Assembly: GCA_018715445.1 (NCBI GenBank)
Contig: DVLP01000216.1
Coordinates: forward strand, 1 to 17,951
Reading direction: 5' to 3'
DNA length: 17,951 nucleotides
Source: Candidatus Avipropionibacterium avicola
GTDB taxonomy: Bacteria; Actinomycetota; Actinomycetes; Propionibacteriales; Propionibacteriaceae
This document shows, in pieces, positions 1 through 7,197 of the stretch. Each line of letters opens with the position of its first letter. The stretch's first letter is position 1. The notes under the pieces are model-generated. The model ran no database searches and was not told where the DNA came from. It saw only the letters and a list, made by a program, of their open reading frames with translations. The position numbers and the translations under genes are program-made.

Positions 1-606
1 CGGACCAGGTCAGGGACGGCCGAGCTGCCCCGGTGGCGGTACGGCTTCACCTGGCCCGAAGTGGCGGCGCTGCCCCTATTGCCAGGGATTACCCGTCTGT
101 TGGTCTCGTCGTCCGCCAGGCCGCACGGAAGCGACGATGCCGAGCCCATCGGGCCGACCGAGGCGACGCTCCCAGTGACACTGGTCCACCCACTGCGACC
201 CGACGAACCGCTGGCCGATCTGGTGGAGGCGTTCGTGGAGTCACGTCGGGCCGGCCACCGGTTCCTGGTCGACGGGCTCGACGAGCTGGATCGCACCCTC
301 GACGTGCGCCCCGGTCTGGTCGACCGGATCGGCAACCCGACGCCGGCCCACCATGCGCTCGCCGTGCTGAATCCGACCCTCCACGGCCCGGTGGATATCA
401 CCCGCGAGGCCGACCGTTACACGGTCCACCGAGCCGGTCGACGGTTCGTCATCGACCTGCGCCGGACCGACGAGCCACCACCCAGGGACGCACCCGCCGA
501 GGTGGTCGACCTGGCCGATGCGATGACCTGCCGCCCCGAGGAGTGCAGCGGCCCCTGGCTCGAGTGGTCATCGGATCGCCACCGTGGCGTCAGGCCGCGC
601 TGTTGA
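1..606 (+). CDS. C-terminal part of an unrecognised protein (5' end outside the window)
   Basis: The frame is open from base 1 and stops at 604-606, giving about 201 residues of the C-terminal part. The codon pattern is GC-rich at third positions like the neighbours, so it is probably a real gene. I do not recognise the family. Visible are a Trp/Tyr-rich start (RWRYGFTW), a central acidic stretch with VDGLDELDRTLDV, and a segment alternating basic and hydrophobic residues (RYTVHRAGRRFVIDL) that could be beta-strands of a C-terminal domain. There are no obvious membrane spans. The gene converges on the solute-binding lipoprotein and their stop ends overlap by 17 bp. By context it could belong to the neighbouring carbohydrate locus, for example as a polysaccharide-acting enzyme, but nothing in the sequence proves this. 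A start inside the window (ATG at 61) is possible but not needed. Confidence 0.6.
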   Translation, partial: RTRSGTAELPRWRYGFTWPEVAALPLLPGITRLLVSSSARPHGSDDAEPIGPTEATLPVTLVHPLRPDEPLADLVEAFVESRRAGHRFLVDGLDELDRTLDVRPGLVDRIGNPTPAHHALAVLNPTLHGPVDITREADRYTVHRAGRRFVIDLRRTDEPPPRDAPAEVVDLADAMTCRPEECSGPWLEWSSDRHRGVRPRC

Positions 607-2239
607 ACCGACCGAGGGCTGCCTCCTGGACCTCCATGAAGTCCTCGAGTCCCATGCTGTTGAGGGTGTCGACGTACTTGTCCCACTCGGAGAACGACCG
701 GTCACCGGTGATGAACTGCGCCCGGCTCTCCTCGCAGAACTTGGTGATGTCGTCGACGATGCCCTGCAGCCGGGTCCCTTCCTCCACGGTGTAGGTGAAG
801 TTGGGCCAGCGGTCAGCCATCGGGATCGCATCCGGCTCGAGCAGCTCGGCCGCCTTGCGGGAGTTGTCGGTCGCTTCCTGACCCTTGAAGAACGACTCCT
901 GGACCCACCCCGGGTAGGGCGAGCCACCGTAGGTCACGTAGGAGCCGAGCGCCTTGCCCAGCCCCTCGGAGTTGTTGATGATCTCCGGGAGGTACTCGAC
1001 CTCGCCCGACGAGGTCCGCTGGAAGCTCTCCCCCTCGATCCCCATGAAGAACAGCTCACATCCGGCGTCGGAGTAGAAGTGGTCCATCCAGCGTCCGATC
1101 ACTGCCATGTTCTCCACCCTGTTGGTGATCGAGAAGTTCGCGGTGTTCACCACGGTCGGGCGGCAGTGGACGTAGGTGTGGTCGCCCTGCGGCCCGACGA
1201 GCTGTTTGGACGAGACGAACTCCGCGGCACCGTCGCCGTACATCTGCTCCGGGTCGATGGTGACCACGGTCCCGTACACCCCGGCTCCGGCATCGGCATC
1301 GAACTGTCCCCGTTCGATCGAGAAGATGTGCTTGGCCACCAGACCCTCGGCATACATCCGGTGCAGGAACTCCAGCAGATCACGGTAGGCCTCGTGAGCC
1401 GGATAGAAGCGCAGCTCCCCGGTCGACGGATCGGTGTCGATGTTGGCCGTCCCGGTGCCCCGGGTCCGTAGGCCGTACGAGCCCAGCAGCATGTTCTCCA
1501 GGGACTGCCCACTGGCGTAGTCCCCGTACGGGATCGAGTCACCGTCCCGGTTCGGCGAGGCCTTCTTGAACTTCTGCAGCAGCGTGAAGTACTCCTCCGT
1601 GGTGGTGGGCATCGACTCGTCCACCCGGTCGAGCCAGTCCTGGCGAATCCAGAGCCTCTGGCTGTAGCTCAGCCCGAGGAACTCGGCGTCATGGACGACC
1701 GGGAGACCGTAGATCCCGCCGTCGGGGAAGGTCATGGCCGCCCGTGCTCCCGGCGTGGAGTCCACCAGTGCGGTCAGGTTCGGCATGTGGGTCTCAATCA
1801 GCTCGCCCAGCGGCAGCAGCGTGCCGTCCGCGCCGTAGCGCACCATCTCGAGGCTGGGCAGTGCCGCACCGTAGAAGGCTTCCGGAAGGTCACCGCTGGC
1901 GATCGCCAGGTTCACCTTCTCCTTCATGGCCGTCGTGGGGACCAGCCCCCAGTCCACGGTGACATTCGTCTGCGACTGGTAGTGCTTCCAACTCGCAACG
2001 TCGTTGTACTCCGGCAGGGAGTTCGGGTTCTTGGCCGTCATGTAACGGATCGTGAGCGGCTCGTCCACGATCGGGAACCCGGATTCGTTGAAGGAGTCGG
2101 GCACCTCGCTGAGCCGCTCATCGGCGGGGTCATCACCTCCCGACGAACACGAGGCCGTGCCGAGCGCAGCCATCGCAAGACCGGTGGTGCCGGCCAGCTG
2201 CAGGGCTCGTCGACGAGAGATCGGGTTGGCATCCATCAT
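590..2239 (-). CDS. ABC transporter extracellular sugar-type solute-binding lipoprotein (LplA/LipO-like)
   Basis: This 549-residue protein has a twin-arginine-type leader (SRRRALQLAG) and a hydrophobic stretch ending at a lipobox-like GTASC, with Cys31 as the likely lipidated residue. It should be exported and anchored outside the membrane. The body has features of the large family-1 sugar-binding proteins related to LplA/LipO: a middle part with NLAIASGDLPEAF and LLPLGELIETHMPNL, and a C-terminal signature with FITGDRSFSEWDKYVDTL. Known members bind oligosaccharides or uronates and pass them to two permeases. The start is set by GAAGGAG upstream of two tandem ATGs (2239 and 2236); upstream in-frame Mets lack this. 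No permease or ATPase gene is visible beside it, so partners must lie elsewhere. It diverges from the PhyH/AraC/dehydrogenase operon, suggesting shared regulation by that AraC protein. The substrate is unknown. Confidence 0.9.
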   Translation of the reverse strand: MMDANPISRRRALQLAGTTGLAMAALGTASCSSGGDDPADERLSEVPDSFNESGFPIVDEPLTIRYMTAKNPNSLPEYNDVASWKHYQSQTNVTVDWGLVPTTAMKEKVNLAIASGDLPEAFYGAALPSLEMVRYGADGTLLPLGELIETHMPNLTALVDSTPGARAAMTFPDGGIYGLPVVHDAEFLGLSYSQRLWIRQDWLDRVDESMPTTTEEYFTLLQKFKKASPNRDGDSIPYGDYASGQSLENMLLGSYGLRTRGTGTANIDTDPSTGELRFYPAHEAYRDLLEFLHRMYAEGLVAKHIFSIERGQFDADAGAGVYGTVVTIDPEQMYGDGAAEFVSSKQLVGPQGDHTYVHCRPTVVNTANFSITNRVENMAVIGRWMDHFYSDAGCELFFMGIEGESFQRTSSGEVEYLPEIINNSEGLGKALGSYVTYGGSPYPGWVQESFFKGQEATDNSRKAAELLEPDAIPMADRWPNFTYTVEEGTRLQGIVDDITKFCEESRAQFITGDRSFSEWDKYVDTLNSMGLEDFMEVQEAALGRFNSAA

Positions 2240-2281
2240 GGCAATCGGCTCCTTCGCCGAGGTGACTGGGTCCTGGCGGTG

Positions 2282-2310
2282 ACAGTAATGCAACCGGTGG
2301 ACAGTGGCAA
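2282..2310 (-). promoter_or_regulatory. Predicted sigma70-type promoter of the solute-binding protein gene
   Basis: Read on the minus strand there is TTGCCA (2310-2305), a 17-nt spacer and TACTGT (2287-2282). This is a good fit to a housekeeping promoter, with transcription expected to start near 2275 and a leader of about 35 nt that contains the GAAGGAG ribosome site. It is a prediction from sequence only. Confidence 0.6.
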
Positions 2311-2323
2311 CGGACCCGGTCCG
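2311..2323. promoter_or_regulatory. 13-bp palindrome next to the -35 box, candidate operator
   Basis: CGGACC-C-GGTCCG is a perfect inverted repeat with 6-bp arms, directly abutting the -35 hexamer of the minus-strand promoter in the 170-bp divergent gap between the lipoprotein gene and the first PhyH gene. Its position would suit an activator or repressor serving either gene. GC-rich palindromes arise by chance in this DNA, so confidence is limited. Confidence 0.35.
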
Positions 2324-2409
2324 GCCCCGAGAACGGATCCGACATCGGTGCAGGAGTCGACGGCGCTGGTGCATGGCCCCCGACAACGACCGCGCGCCAG
2401 AGTGGAGCC

Positions 2410-3294
2410 ATGAGCACTGTGAGCCAGAGCATGGGTCTGGACGATCTCGGCGGCGAGTACGACCCGGAGCTCTACCGCGCCAGCATCGTCGCTGAAGCAG
2501 CACCGCGTCCGACCGACGTGCAGTGGCCGAGCTGGGAGGCCAGTTATCGCGAGCACGGCTACCAGGCGGTGCAGGGCCTGTTCACCCACGACGATGTCGA
2601 CGCCGCGATGGCCGGCATCGACCACCTGATCTCCGGTCAGGTCGAGCAGTTCCGCGGCGTCCAGTGGGAGCGGGCAGCCAAGCAGCTGGCCGAGAGCTCC
2701 GACCTGGCCACCCGACGCGACCTGGTCCGCAAGTTGATGTACTACGTCGACCATGACGAGCGGCTGCACCGGATGGCCCATGCCCCGCAAGTGATCGAGC
2801 TGATGGAGCGGCTGTTGGGTGAGCCGGTCACCCTGTTCGCCGACCAGGCCCTGCTCAAACCGCCGGGGATCGGCCGGGAGAAGCCCTGGCACCAGGACCT
2901 GGCCTACTTCGACCTGCGCCCGGGCGCTCCGGTCGTCGGGCTGTGGATCGCGCTCGACGAGGCCGACATCGCCAACGGCTGCATGCACCTGGTCTCGGAC
3001 AGCCACCACGAGGGCAGCGTGGTCCACTTCAACCGTCGCGACTTCCAGATCTGCGACACCGAGCTCGCCGGGTCACGGGTCACCGCGGTCCCGCTGCACC
3101 CCGGTGACGCCCTCGTCTTCGACGGACTGCTCTGGCACGGCACTCCGCGCAACGGATCGGACCGGCGTCGGTGGGCACTGCAGTTCCACTACGCCCGGAC
3201 CTCCGACATGTGGCAGACCAAGGAGCAACGTCACGACTACAAGGAGAAGCGGTTGGCGGTCTTCGGCGCCGACGGCAAGGACGTCACCTGCTGA
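2410..3294 (+). CDS. Phytanoyl-CoA dioxygenase (PhyH) family Fe(II)/2-oxoglutarate oxygenase, copy 1
   Basis: This 294-residue protein has the double-stranded beta-helix iron site of PhyH-like oxygenases. The HxD motif is His161-Gln-Asp163 in PWHQDLAYF, the distal His is His243 in LLWHGTPRN, and the likely 2-oxoglutarate-binding Arg is 253 or 254 in DRRRWALQFHY. The family hydroxylates small molecules using oxygen and 2-oxoglutarate; substrates range from fatty acyl-CoA to ectoine, phosphonates and natural-product intermediates, so the substrate here is not predictable. The ATG at 2410 has GGAG only 2 nt upstream; Met8 at 2431 is an alternative. It is the first gene of a plus-strand run with a TrpF-like gene, an AraC regulator and a Gfo/Idh/MocA dehydrogenase, and it diverges from a sugar-binding lipoprotein. 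It differs strongly in sequence from the second PhyH protein at the right end of the window. Confidence 0.88.
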   Translation: MSTVSQSMGLDDLGGEYDPELYRASIVAEAAPRPTDVQWPSWEASYREHGYQAVQGLFTHDDVDAAMAGIDHLISGQVEQFRGVQWERAAKQLAESSDLATRRDLVRKLMYYVDHDERLHRMAHAPQVIELMERLLGEPVTLFADQALLKPPGIGREKPWHQDLAYFDLRPGAPVVGLWIALDEADIANGCMHLVSDSHHEGSVVHFNRRDFQICDTELAGSRVTAVPLHPGDALVFDGLLWHGTPRNGSDRRRWALQFHYARTSDMWQTKEQRHDYKEKRLAVFGADGKDVTC

Positions 3295-3337
3295 GCGAGG
3301 GATCCTCGACACGTCGAGCGCGCAAGGTCGGACAGGG

Positions 3338-3343
3338 GATACT
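3338..3343 (+). promoter_or_regulatory. Possible -10 box for leaderless trpF-like transcript
   Basis: GATACT ends 6 nt before the ATG at 3350, so a start of transcription at or within a base or two of the A of ATG is expected. No Shine-Dalgarno sequence precedes this ATG. The -35 region is not recognisable. The preceding short GC-rich dyads (CGAGG-GAT-CCTCG and CTCGAC-AC-GTCGAG, about 3296-3318) might weakly terminate the upstream transcript. Confidence 0.4.
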
Positions 3344-3349
3344 GGTGCC

Positions 3350-3907
3350 ATGGCCGATCCGTTCGTGAAGGTGTGTGGGCTGACCCGACCTGAGCACGTC
3401 GACTGGGCGGTCGAGCTCGGCTACGACGCCGTCGGGTTCGTCCTGGCCCCGCGCAGCAAGCGTTACGTCTCCCCCGAGCAGGCCCGAGCCCTGATCGAGC
3501 ACGCCACCGGACGGATCATGACCTTCGCCGTCGCCGTCGACTGGGACGATGTGGCGCCGGTCGCCGACCTGGTCGACATCGTGCAGGTCTACGAGCGCGT
3601 CGCCCGTGATGACTTGGCGCTGGCCGGGGACAGCCCACCGACCGACGCCGAGCGGTTGGCGTACTTCGTCCACGACGCCAGTGTCGGGTCAGGCGAGTTC
3701 GCCACGATCCCTTCCTGGGTGCAGGACCTACCCACCCGGACGATCCTGGCCGGCGGCCTCGCGCCGAGCAATGTCGCCGCCGTGATCGAGCAACACCGTC
3801 CGTACGGCGTGGATGTCTCCAGTGGTGTCGAGTCCTCCCCCGGCGTCAAGGACCGTGACCTGATGGTGGCCTTCATCGACGCTGCCCGCGGAGCGATGTC
3901 GGGCTGA
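3350..3907 (+). CDS. TrpF-like (phosphoribosylanthranilate isomerase family) protein, divergent
   Basis: The 185-residue product is a small TIM barrel of the TrpF family. It starts with the signature KVCGLTRPEH (Cys9 aligns with the catalytic Cys), followed by GFVLAPRSKRYV and, at the C-terminal phosphate-binding end, ILAGGLAPSNV and VDVSSGVESSPGVKD. Asp109 in FVHDASVGSGEF is a plausible catalytic acid. TrpF isomerises phosphoribosylanthranilate in tryptophan synthesis. This copy is shorter than the usual 200 or more residues. The middle is divergent: the conserved QLHG strand is VQVYE here, and the stretch before Asp109 is compressed. No other trp gene is nearby; it sits 3 nt before an AraC regulator in a catabolic-looking operon. 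It may be a true TrpF or a repurposed isomerase. The ATG was chosen for its match to the family N-terminus. Confidence 0.8.
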   Translation: MADPFVKVCGLTRPEHVDWAVELGYDAVGFVLAPRSKRYVSPEQARALIEHATGRIMTFAVAVDWDDVAPVADLVDIVQVYERVARDDLALAGDSPPTDAERLAYFVHDASVGSGEFATIPSWVQDLPTRTILAGGLAPSNVAAVIEQHRPYGVDVSSGVESSPGVKDRDLMVAFIDAARGAMSG

Positions 3908-3910
3908 GCC

Positions 3911-4759
3911 ATGTTTCGCACCCGAGCCCGTACCGGAGCGGGCACCGGCACCCTGCTGAGAGCGGGCCGGTTCGACGTGGGACCCACCTGGCGACTGCCG
4001 TTGAGGATCACTGAGTTCCACGCGTTGTTCGTCGGGTTGTCCGGCCAGTTCCGCTTCACCGTGGGTGAACGGGTCGAGACCCTGACCAGCGGCGGGGTGC
4101 TGTGGATCCCGCGCCACCTTGCCCACCACGGGGTGCTGGGCAGCACCGAGGCCAGCTGCCATGTGGTGCACTTCGAGCTCCATCCCCGTGACCAACCACC
4201 TCCGAACCGGCTGCGCCACTGGGCCAGCGTCGACCCCGAACGAGTCGACCAGCTCTGCCTGCGCGCCGCCGCGGACCTGGCCGAGCAGACCCTGACCGGA
4301 GCCCACGCGGGCGACGCCCGGCTCAACGATCTGCTCGCCCTGCTCGCCGGGGCACCGGATGCCGCAAGCGCTCCCCCGCCCGGCGAGGGGACCACCCCGG
4401 CCTCGGTGGAGGCGGTCGCCGCCGTCCTCAACCACATCGCCCACCACGTCGACAGCCCGCTGCGGATCACCGATCTGGCAGCGATGGCCGGGTTGCACCG
4501 CAGCCACTTCACTGCGGTCTTCACCCGGCTCACCGGGCTGCCACCGAGTCGCTACGTCGTCGCCGCCCGACTGGCCAGGGCACGGGAACTGTTGGAGACC
4601 ACCTCGCTGGGGCTGGACCAGATCGCCACCCGTTGCGGCTTCGACTCGGCGTCCCATCTGGCCCGCCGCTTCAACGAGTACGAAGGACTCTCGCCCGGCA
4701 GGTACCGCACCCGCCACGCAACCACCCAGCACGAACTAGGGTTGGGCCAACAGCGATGA
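3911..4759 (+). CDS. AraC family transcriptional regulator 1
   Basis: This 282-residue protein has an N-terminal cupin-like sensor domain (about 15-95, with a His/Phe-rich strand CHVVHFELHP) and a C-terminal AraC double helix-turn-helix (about 168-267). The latter shows the hallmarks RITDLAAMAGLHRSHFTAVF and IATRCGFDSASHLARRFNEYEG-SPGRYR. A proline/glycine-rich linker (about 148-163) separates the two. Such proteins usually activate adjacent catabolic genes on binding a small ligand, often a sugar. The start lies 3 nt after the TrpF-like stop, implying translational coupling, and the stop overlaps the ribosome site of the dehydrogenase gene. It is the natural candidate to control this operon and the divergent solute-binding protein. 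The ligand is unknown. Confidence 0.92.
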   Translation: MFRTRARTGAGTGTLLRAGRFDVGPTWRLPLRITEFHALFVGLSGQFRFTVGERVETLTSGGVLWIPRHLAHHGVLGSTEASCHVVHFELHPRDQPPPNRLRHWASVDPERVDQLCLRAAADLAEQTLTGAHAGDARLNDLLALLAGAPDAASAPPPGEGTTPASVEAVAAVLNHIAHHVDSPLRITDLAAMAGLHRSHFTAVFTRLTGLPPSRYVVAARLARARELLETTSLGLDQIATRCGFDSASHLARRFNEYEGLSPGRYRTRHATTQHELGLGQQR

Positions 4760-4770
4760 AGGAGAACCCC

Positions 4771-5934
4771 ATGGCAGACCCGGTACGGCTTGGCATCATC
4801 GGACTCGGCACGCAGGGCGGCACCTATCTGCGGTTCATCCGCGAGGGTCGGCTGCCCAATGTCGAGGTCGGCGCCATCTGTGACGTCCTGCCCGAGAAGA
4901 AGGCGATCGCCGACGAGCTCGGGGTGCCGTTCTTCACCGATCATCGTGACCTGGTCGCCTCCGGCGCCGTCGAAGCCGTCGTCACCACCGTGCCGCACTA
5001 CGCCCACCCCGAGGTCGCGATCCATGCCCTCGACAACGGACTGCACGCCCTGGTCGAGAAGCCCGTCGCGGTCTACACCGAGCAGGCCCGCGCGTTGATC
5101 GACTTCGCCGCGACCAAGCCGGAGCTGAAGTTCGGCGTCTTCTTCAACCAGCGCACCAATCCGCTCTACCGTGACCTGAAGGAGCTGCTGTCCTCCGGTG
5201 AGCTCGGTGCCCTGCGCCACACCAGCTGGATCATCACCACCTGGTGGCGCCCCCAGCCGTACTACATGCAGTCCCAGTGGCGGGCCACCTGGGGCGGTGA
5301 GGGCGGTGGCGTCCTGATCAACCAGGCCCCGCACCAGCTCGACCTGTGGCAGTGGCTGTGCGGGATCCCGGAGTCGGTCTTCGCCAAGTGCGCCCACGGC
5401 TTCCGACGCGACATCGCGGTCGAGGACGAGGTCAATGCGCTGGTCGACTTCGGTGACGGCGCGACCGGTTCGATCATCACCTGCACCCACGACATCTTCG
5501 GCACCGACCGCCTCGAGATCCTGTGTGACCGCGGCAAGATCGTCGTCGACGGCTCGAAGACGGTGACCATCACCAAGCTGGAGCGCGACGAGCAGGAGAT
5601 CTCGGGGTCGATGGATCCCGAGACCTCCGCGAAGCTGTTCAGTGGTGAGGTCGACCGTTCCTCGCTGATCACTGAGGAGACCAAGGACTACAGCTCGGTC
5701 TGGGGCCAACAGCATGTCGAGGTGCTGCGCAACTTCGCGGCGGCCGTGCGCGGCGAGGAGGAACTGCTCGCCCCCGGCGGCGACGGCATCCACGGGGTCC
5801 GTCTGGCCAATGCCATCCAGCTGTCGAGCTGGATCGGCCAGGAGGTCTCGATCAGCGACTTCCCCGAGGACACCTACCTCAGCGAGCTCAACCAGCGGAT
5901 CGCTGCCGAAGGCCTGTACGAGCAGAGGTCCTGA
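4771..5934 (+). CDS. Gfo/Idh/MocA family NAD(P)-dependent oxidoreductase
   Basis: This 387-residue protein begins with a Rossmann fold (IIGLGTQGGTYL, glycine motif at 11-16) and carries the family EKP motif (Glu96-Lys97-Pro98), where the Lys is catalytic. A GGGVLINQAPHQLDLWQWL segment supplies the substrate-side Asp/His pair (His188, Asp191). The family oxidises or reduces sugars, inositols and related cyclic polyols. A good AAGGAG lies 6-7 nt before the ATG at 4771, overlapping the stop of the AraC gene, so the longer in-frame reading from 4633 is rejected. It is the last gene of the PhyH/TrpF-like/AraC run, and a GC-rich repeat follows 19 nt after its stop. Together with the divergent sugar-binding lipoprotein it is the best clue that the locus handles a carbohydrate-like compound. 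Confidence 0.93.
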   Translation: MADPVRLGIIGLGTQGGTYLRFIREGRLPNVEVGAICDVLPEKKAIADELGVPFFTDHRDLVASGAVEAVVTTVPHYAHPEVAIHALDNGLHALVEKPVAVYTEQARALIDFAATKPELKFGVFFNQRTNPLYRDLKELLSSGELGALRHTSWIITTWWRPQPYYMQSQWRATWGGEGGGVLINQAPHQLDLWQWLCGIPESVFAKCAHGFRRDIAVEDEVNALVDFGDGATGSIITCTHDIFGTDRLEILCDRGKIVVDGSKTVTITKLERDEQEISGSMDPETSAKLFSGEVDRSSLITEETKDYSSVWGQQHVEVLRNFAAAVRGEEELLAPGGDGIHGVRLANAIQLSSWIGQEVSISDFPEDTYLSELNQRIAAEGLYEQRS

Positions 5935-5953
5935 CCCGGCCGTGCGGGCTCGG

Positions 5954-5974
5954 CCCCTCGACGAGCTCGGGGGG
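5954..5974. repeat. Dispersed GC-rich repeat, copy A
   Basis: CCCCTCGACGAGCTCGGGG plus two further G. It has CCCC/GGGG ends and a CGAGCTCG core, an imperfect dyad that could fold in RNA. It lies 19 nt after the dehydrogenase stop. A partial second unit (GAGCTCGGGGG, 5984-5994) follows. The same sequence recurs at 7175 and 15419 in the same orientation, always just 3' of a plus-strand stop. A terminator or REP-like role is inferred. Confidence 0.75.
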
Positions 5975-5998
5975 CGTGAGGGTGAGCTCGGGGGACGG

Positions 5999-6004
5999 TA
6001 GCGT
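5999..6004 (+). promoter_or_regulatory. Possible -10 box for leaderless SRPBCC gene
   Basis: TAGCGT fits the TAnnnT -10 pattern and ends 7 nt before the GTG at 6012, the geometry of leaderless actinobacterial transcripts. The -35 region falls in the partial repeat and is not recognisable. Confidence 0.4.
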
Positions 6005-6011
6005 GCCCGTC

Positions 6012-6500
6012 GTGTCCGAATCCGAGAAGCCCGCGCCCACCCATCTGACCGGTCCGGTCGTCGAGCAGTCGGCGACCCTGCCCCTCAGCCCTAGTGCGGT
6101 GTGGACCCTGCTCACCACGGCGGAGGGGCTGTCCACCTGGTACGCGATCGGCGGCGGCGCCGAGGTCGAGGCCGAGCCGGGCGGCGCGATCGCCCTGTGG
6201 TGGGAACAGGGCAAGGTCTTCCGCGGCACGGTCGGCATCTGCCGGGCCCCGGAACGGTTCGACTACCGGATCCCCCAGTCGCCCGACGAGAAGCTCGACC
6301 CCGAGACCACCACGCTGGTGCAGTTCAAGATCGACCCCGTCGAGGGCCAGCCCGATCAGGCCGTCATCACGGTCCGCGAGAGCGGCTTCACCCAGTTGGA
6401 GCGACCGAAGGATGCCTTCACCGCGTCCTCGATCGCCTGGATCGGCGCCTTCGGTCTGCTCCAGCAGGTCGCCGACCGGCTGGCTACCATGACCGAGTGA
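6012..6500 (+). CDS. SRPBCC / AHSA1-like domain protein
   Basis: The product of about 162 residues has the START-like fold signature of SRPBCC/AHSA1 proteins: an N-terminal strand (VVEQSATLPLSPSAVWTLLT), a helix with the typical WYAIGGGAEVEAEPGG, then GGAIALWWEQGKVFRGTV, and a C-terminal amphipathic helix (WIGAFGLLQQVADRLATM). These proteins hold hydrophobic ligands or act in stress-related roles; no enzyme activity can be assigned. The start is uncertain: in-frame GTGs lie at 5976, 5982, 6003 and 6012. I favour 6012, where a TAGCGT box sits 7 nt upstream; 6003 has GGGGGA upstream and is the alternative. The stop overlaps the serB-like GTG by 4 nt (GTGA), so the two are probably co-translated. 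Confidence 0.83.
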   Translation: MSESEKPAPTHLTGPVVEQSATLPLSPSAVWTLLTTAEGLSTWYAIGGGAEVEAEPGGAIALWWEQGKVFRGTVGICRAPERFDYRIPQSPDEKLDPETTTLVQFKIDPVEGQPDQAVITVRESGFTQLERPKDAFTASSIAWIGAFGLLQQVADRLATMTE

Positions 6501-7174
6501 CCCGACCTGCCGCCTCCTCGGACCCCTCCCCACGGGTGCCCGACGGACGCCTGCTGCTGTTCAGTGATGTCGACTCGACCCTGATCCGCGACGAGACCAT
6601 CGACCTGATCGCCGACGAGGCCGGGTGCGGTGCCGAGGTCGCGGCCGTGACCGAGCGGGCCATGCAGGGCGAGCTCGACTTCACCGCCTCCCTCACCGCC
6701 CGGGTCGGCCTGCTCGCCGGGCTGGAGGCAACAGCCCTGGACCGGGTGGCCGAACGGTACGAGCTCACCGCCGGCGCGGCGGCGCTGATGGCGCGGCTGA
6801 GCGAGGCTGGCCATGTCACCGGGATCGTCAGCGGCGGATTCACCTTCCTCACCGATCGTCTGCAACGCGAGCTCGGGATCACCCATGCCTTCGCCAACAC
6901 CCTCGAGATCGTCGACGGTCGACTCACCGGCCGGGTCAGCGGTCCCGTCGTGGACCGCGAACGCAAGGCGGCCCTGCTGCGCGAGATCGCCGTTGCTGAA
7001 CAGATCCCGACCGAGCGCACGATCGCGGTCGGCGACGGAGCCAACGATGCGGCCATGGTGGTCGCCGCCGGCCTCGGGGTGGCCTTCTGCGCCAAGCCGG
7101 CGCTCGCCGAGGTCGCCGACCTGGTGATCGACGAGCCGGACCTGTCGTTGCTGCTGCCGTACCTGGGGCTCTGA
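6497..7174 (+). CDS. serB: Phosphoserine phosphatase-like HAD hydrolase (SerB family)
   Basis: This 225-residue protein carries all HAD phosphatase motifs. Motif I is FSDVDSTLI with nucleophile Asp24 and acid/base Asp26; motif II is VSGGFTFL (Ser112); motif III is Lys157 in RERKAALL; motif IV is GDGANDAAM (179-187). An ETIDLIADEAG segment after motif I and LGVAFCAKPAL after motif IV are typical of SerB, which makes serine from phosphoserine. It lacks the N-terminal ACT domains found in long SerB proteins and resembles the short form. The GTG start overlaps the upstream stop (GTGA). TACCAT at 6485-6490 could be an internal -10 box 6 nt before this GTG. No serA or serC is adjacent, so a different phosphomonoester substrate is possible. 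Confidence 0.88.
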   Translation: MTRPAASSDPSPRVPDGRLLLFSDVDSTLIRDETIDLIADEAGCGAEVAAVTERAMQGELDFTASLTARVGLLAGLEATALDRVAERYELTAGAAALMARLSEAGHVTGIVSGGFTFLTDRLQRELGITHAFANTLEIVDGRLTGRVSGPVVDRERKAALLREIAVAEQIPTERTIAVGDGANDAAMVVAAGLGVAFCAKPALAEVADLVIDEPDLSLLLPYLGL

Positions 7175-7197
7175 CCCCTCGACGAGCTCGGGGGGGG
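7175..7197. repeat. Dispersed GC-rich repeat, copy B
   Basis: CCCCTCGACGAGCTCGGGG followed by extra G, beginning at the first base after the SerB stop codon and lying in the convergent gap before the response regulator stop at 7245. It is the same element as at 5954 and 15419. Confidence 0.78.

Noticed and set aside
2240..2503. N-terminal extension of the solute-binding protein to 2503
   Set aside because: It would bury the Tat/lipoprotein leader, overlap the divergent PhyH gene and include the predicted promoter; GAAGGAG supports the start at 2239.
3293..3318. Strong terminator after PhyH copy 1
   Set aside because: Two short dyads (5- and 6-bp arms) exist but lack a T-run and compete with each other; mentioned only as a weak possibility.
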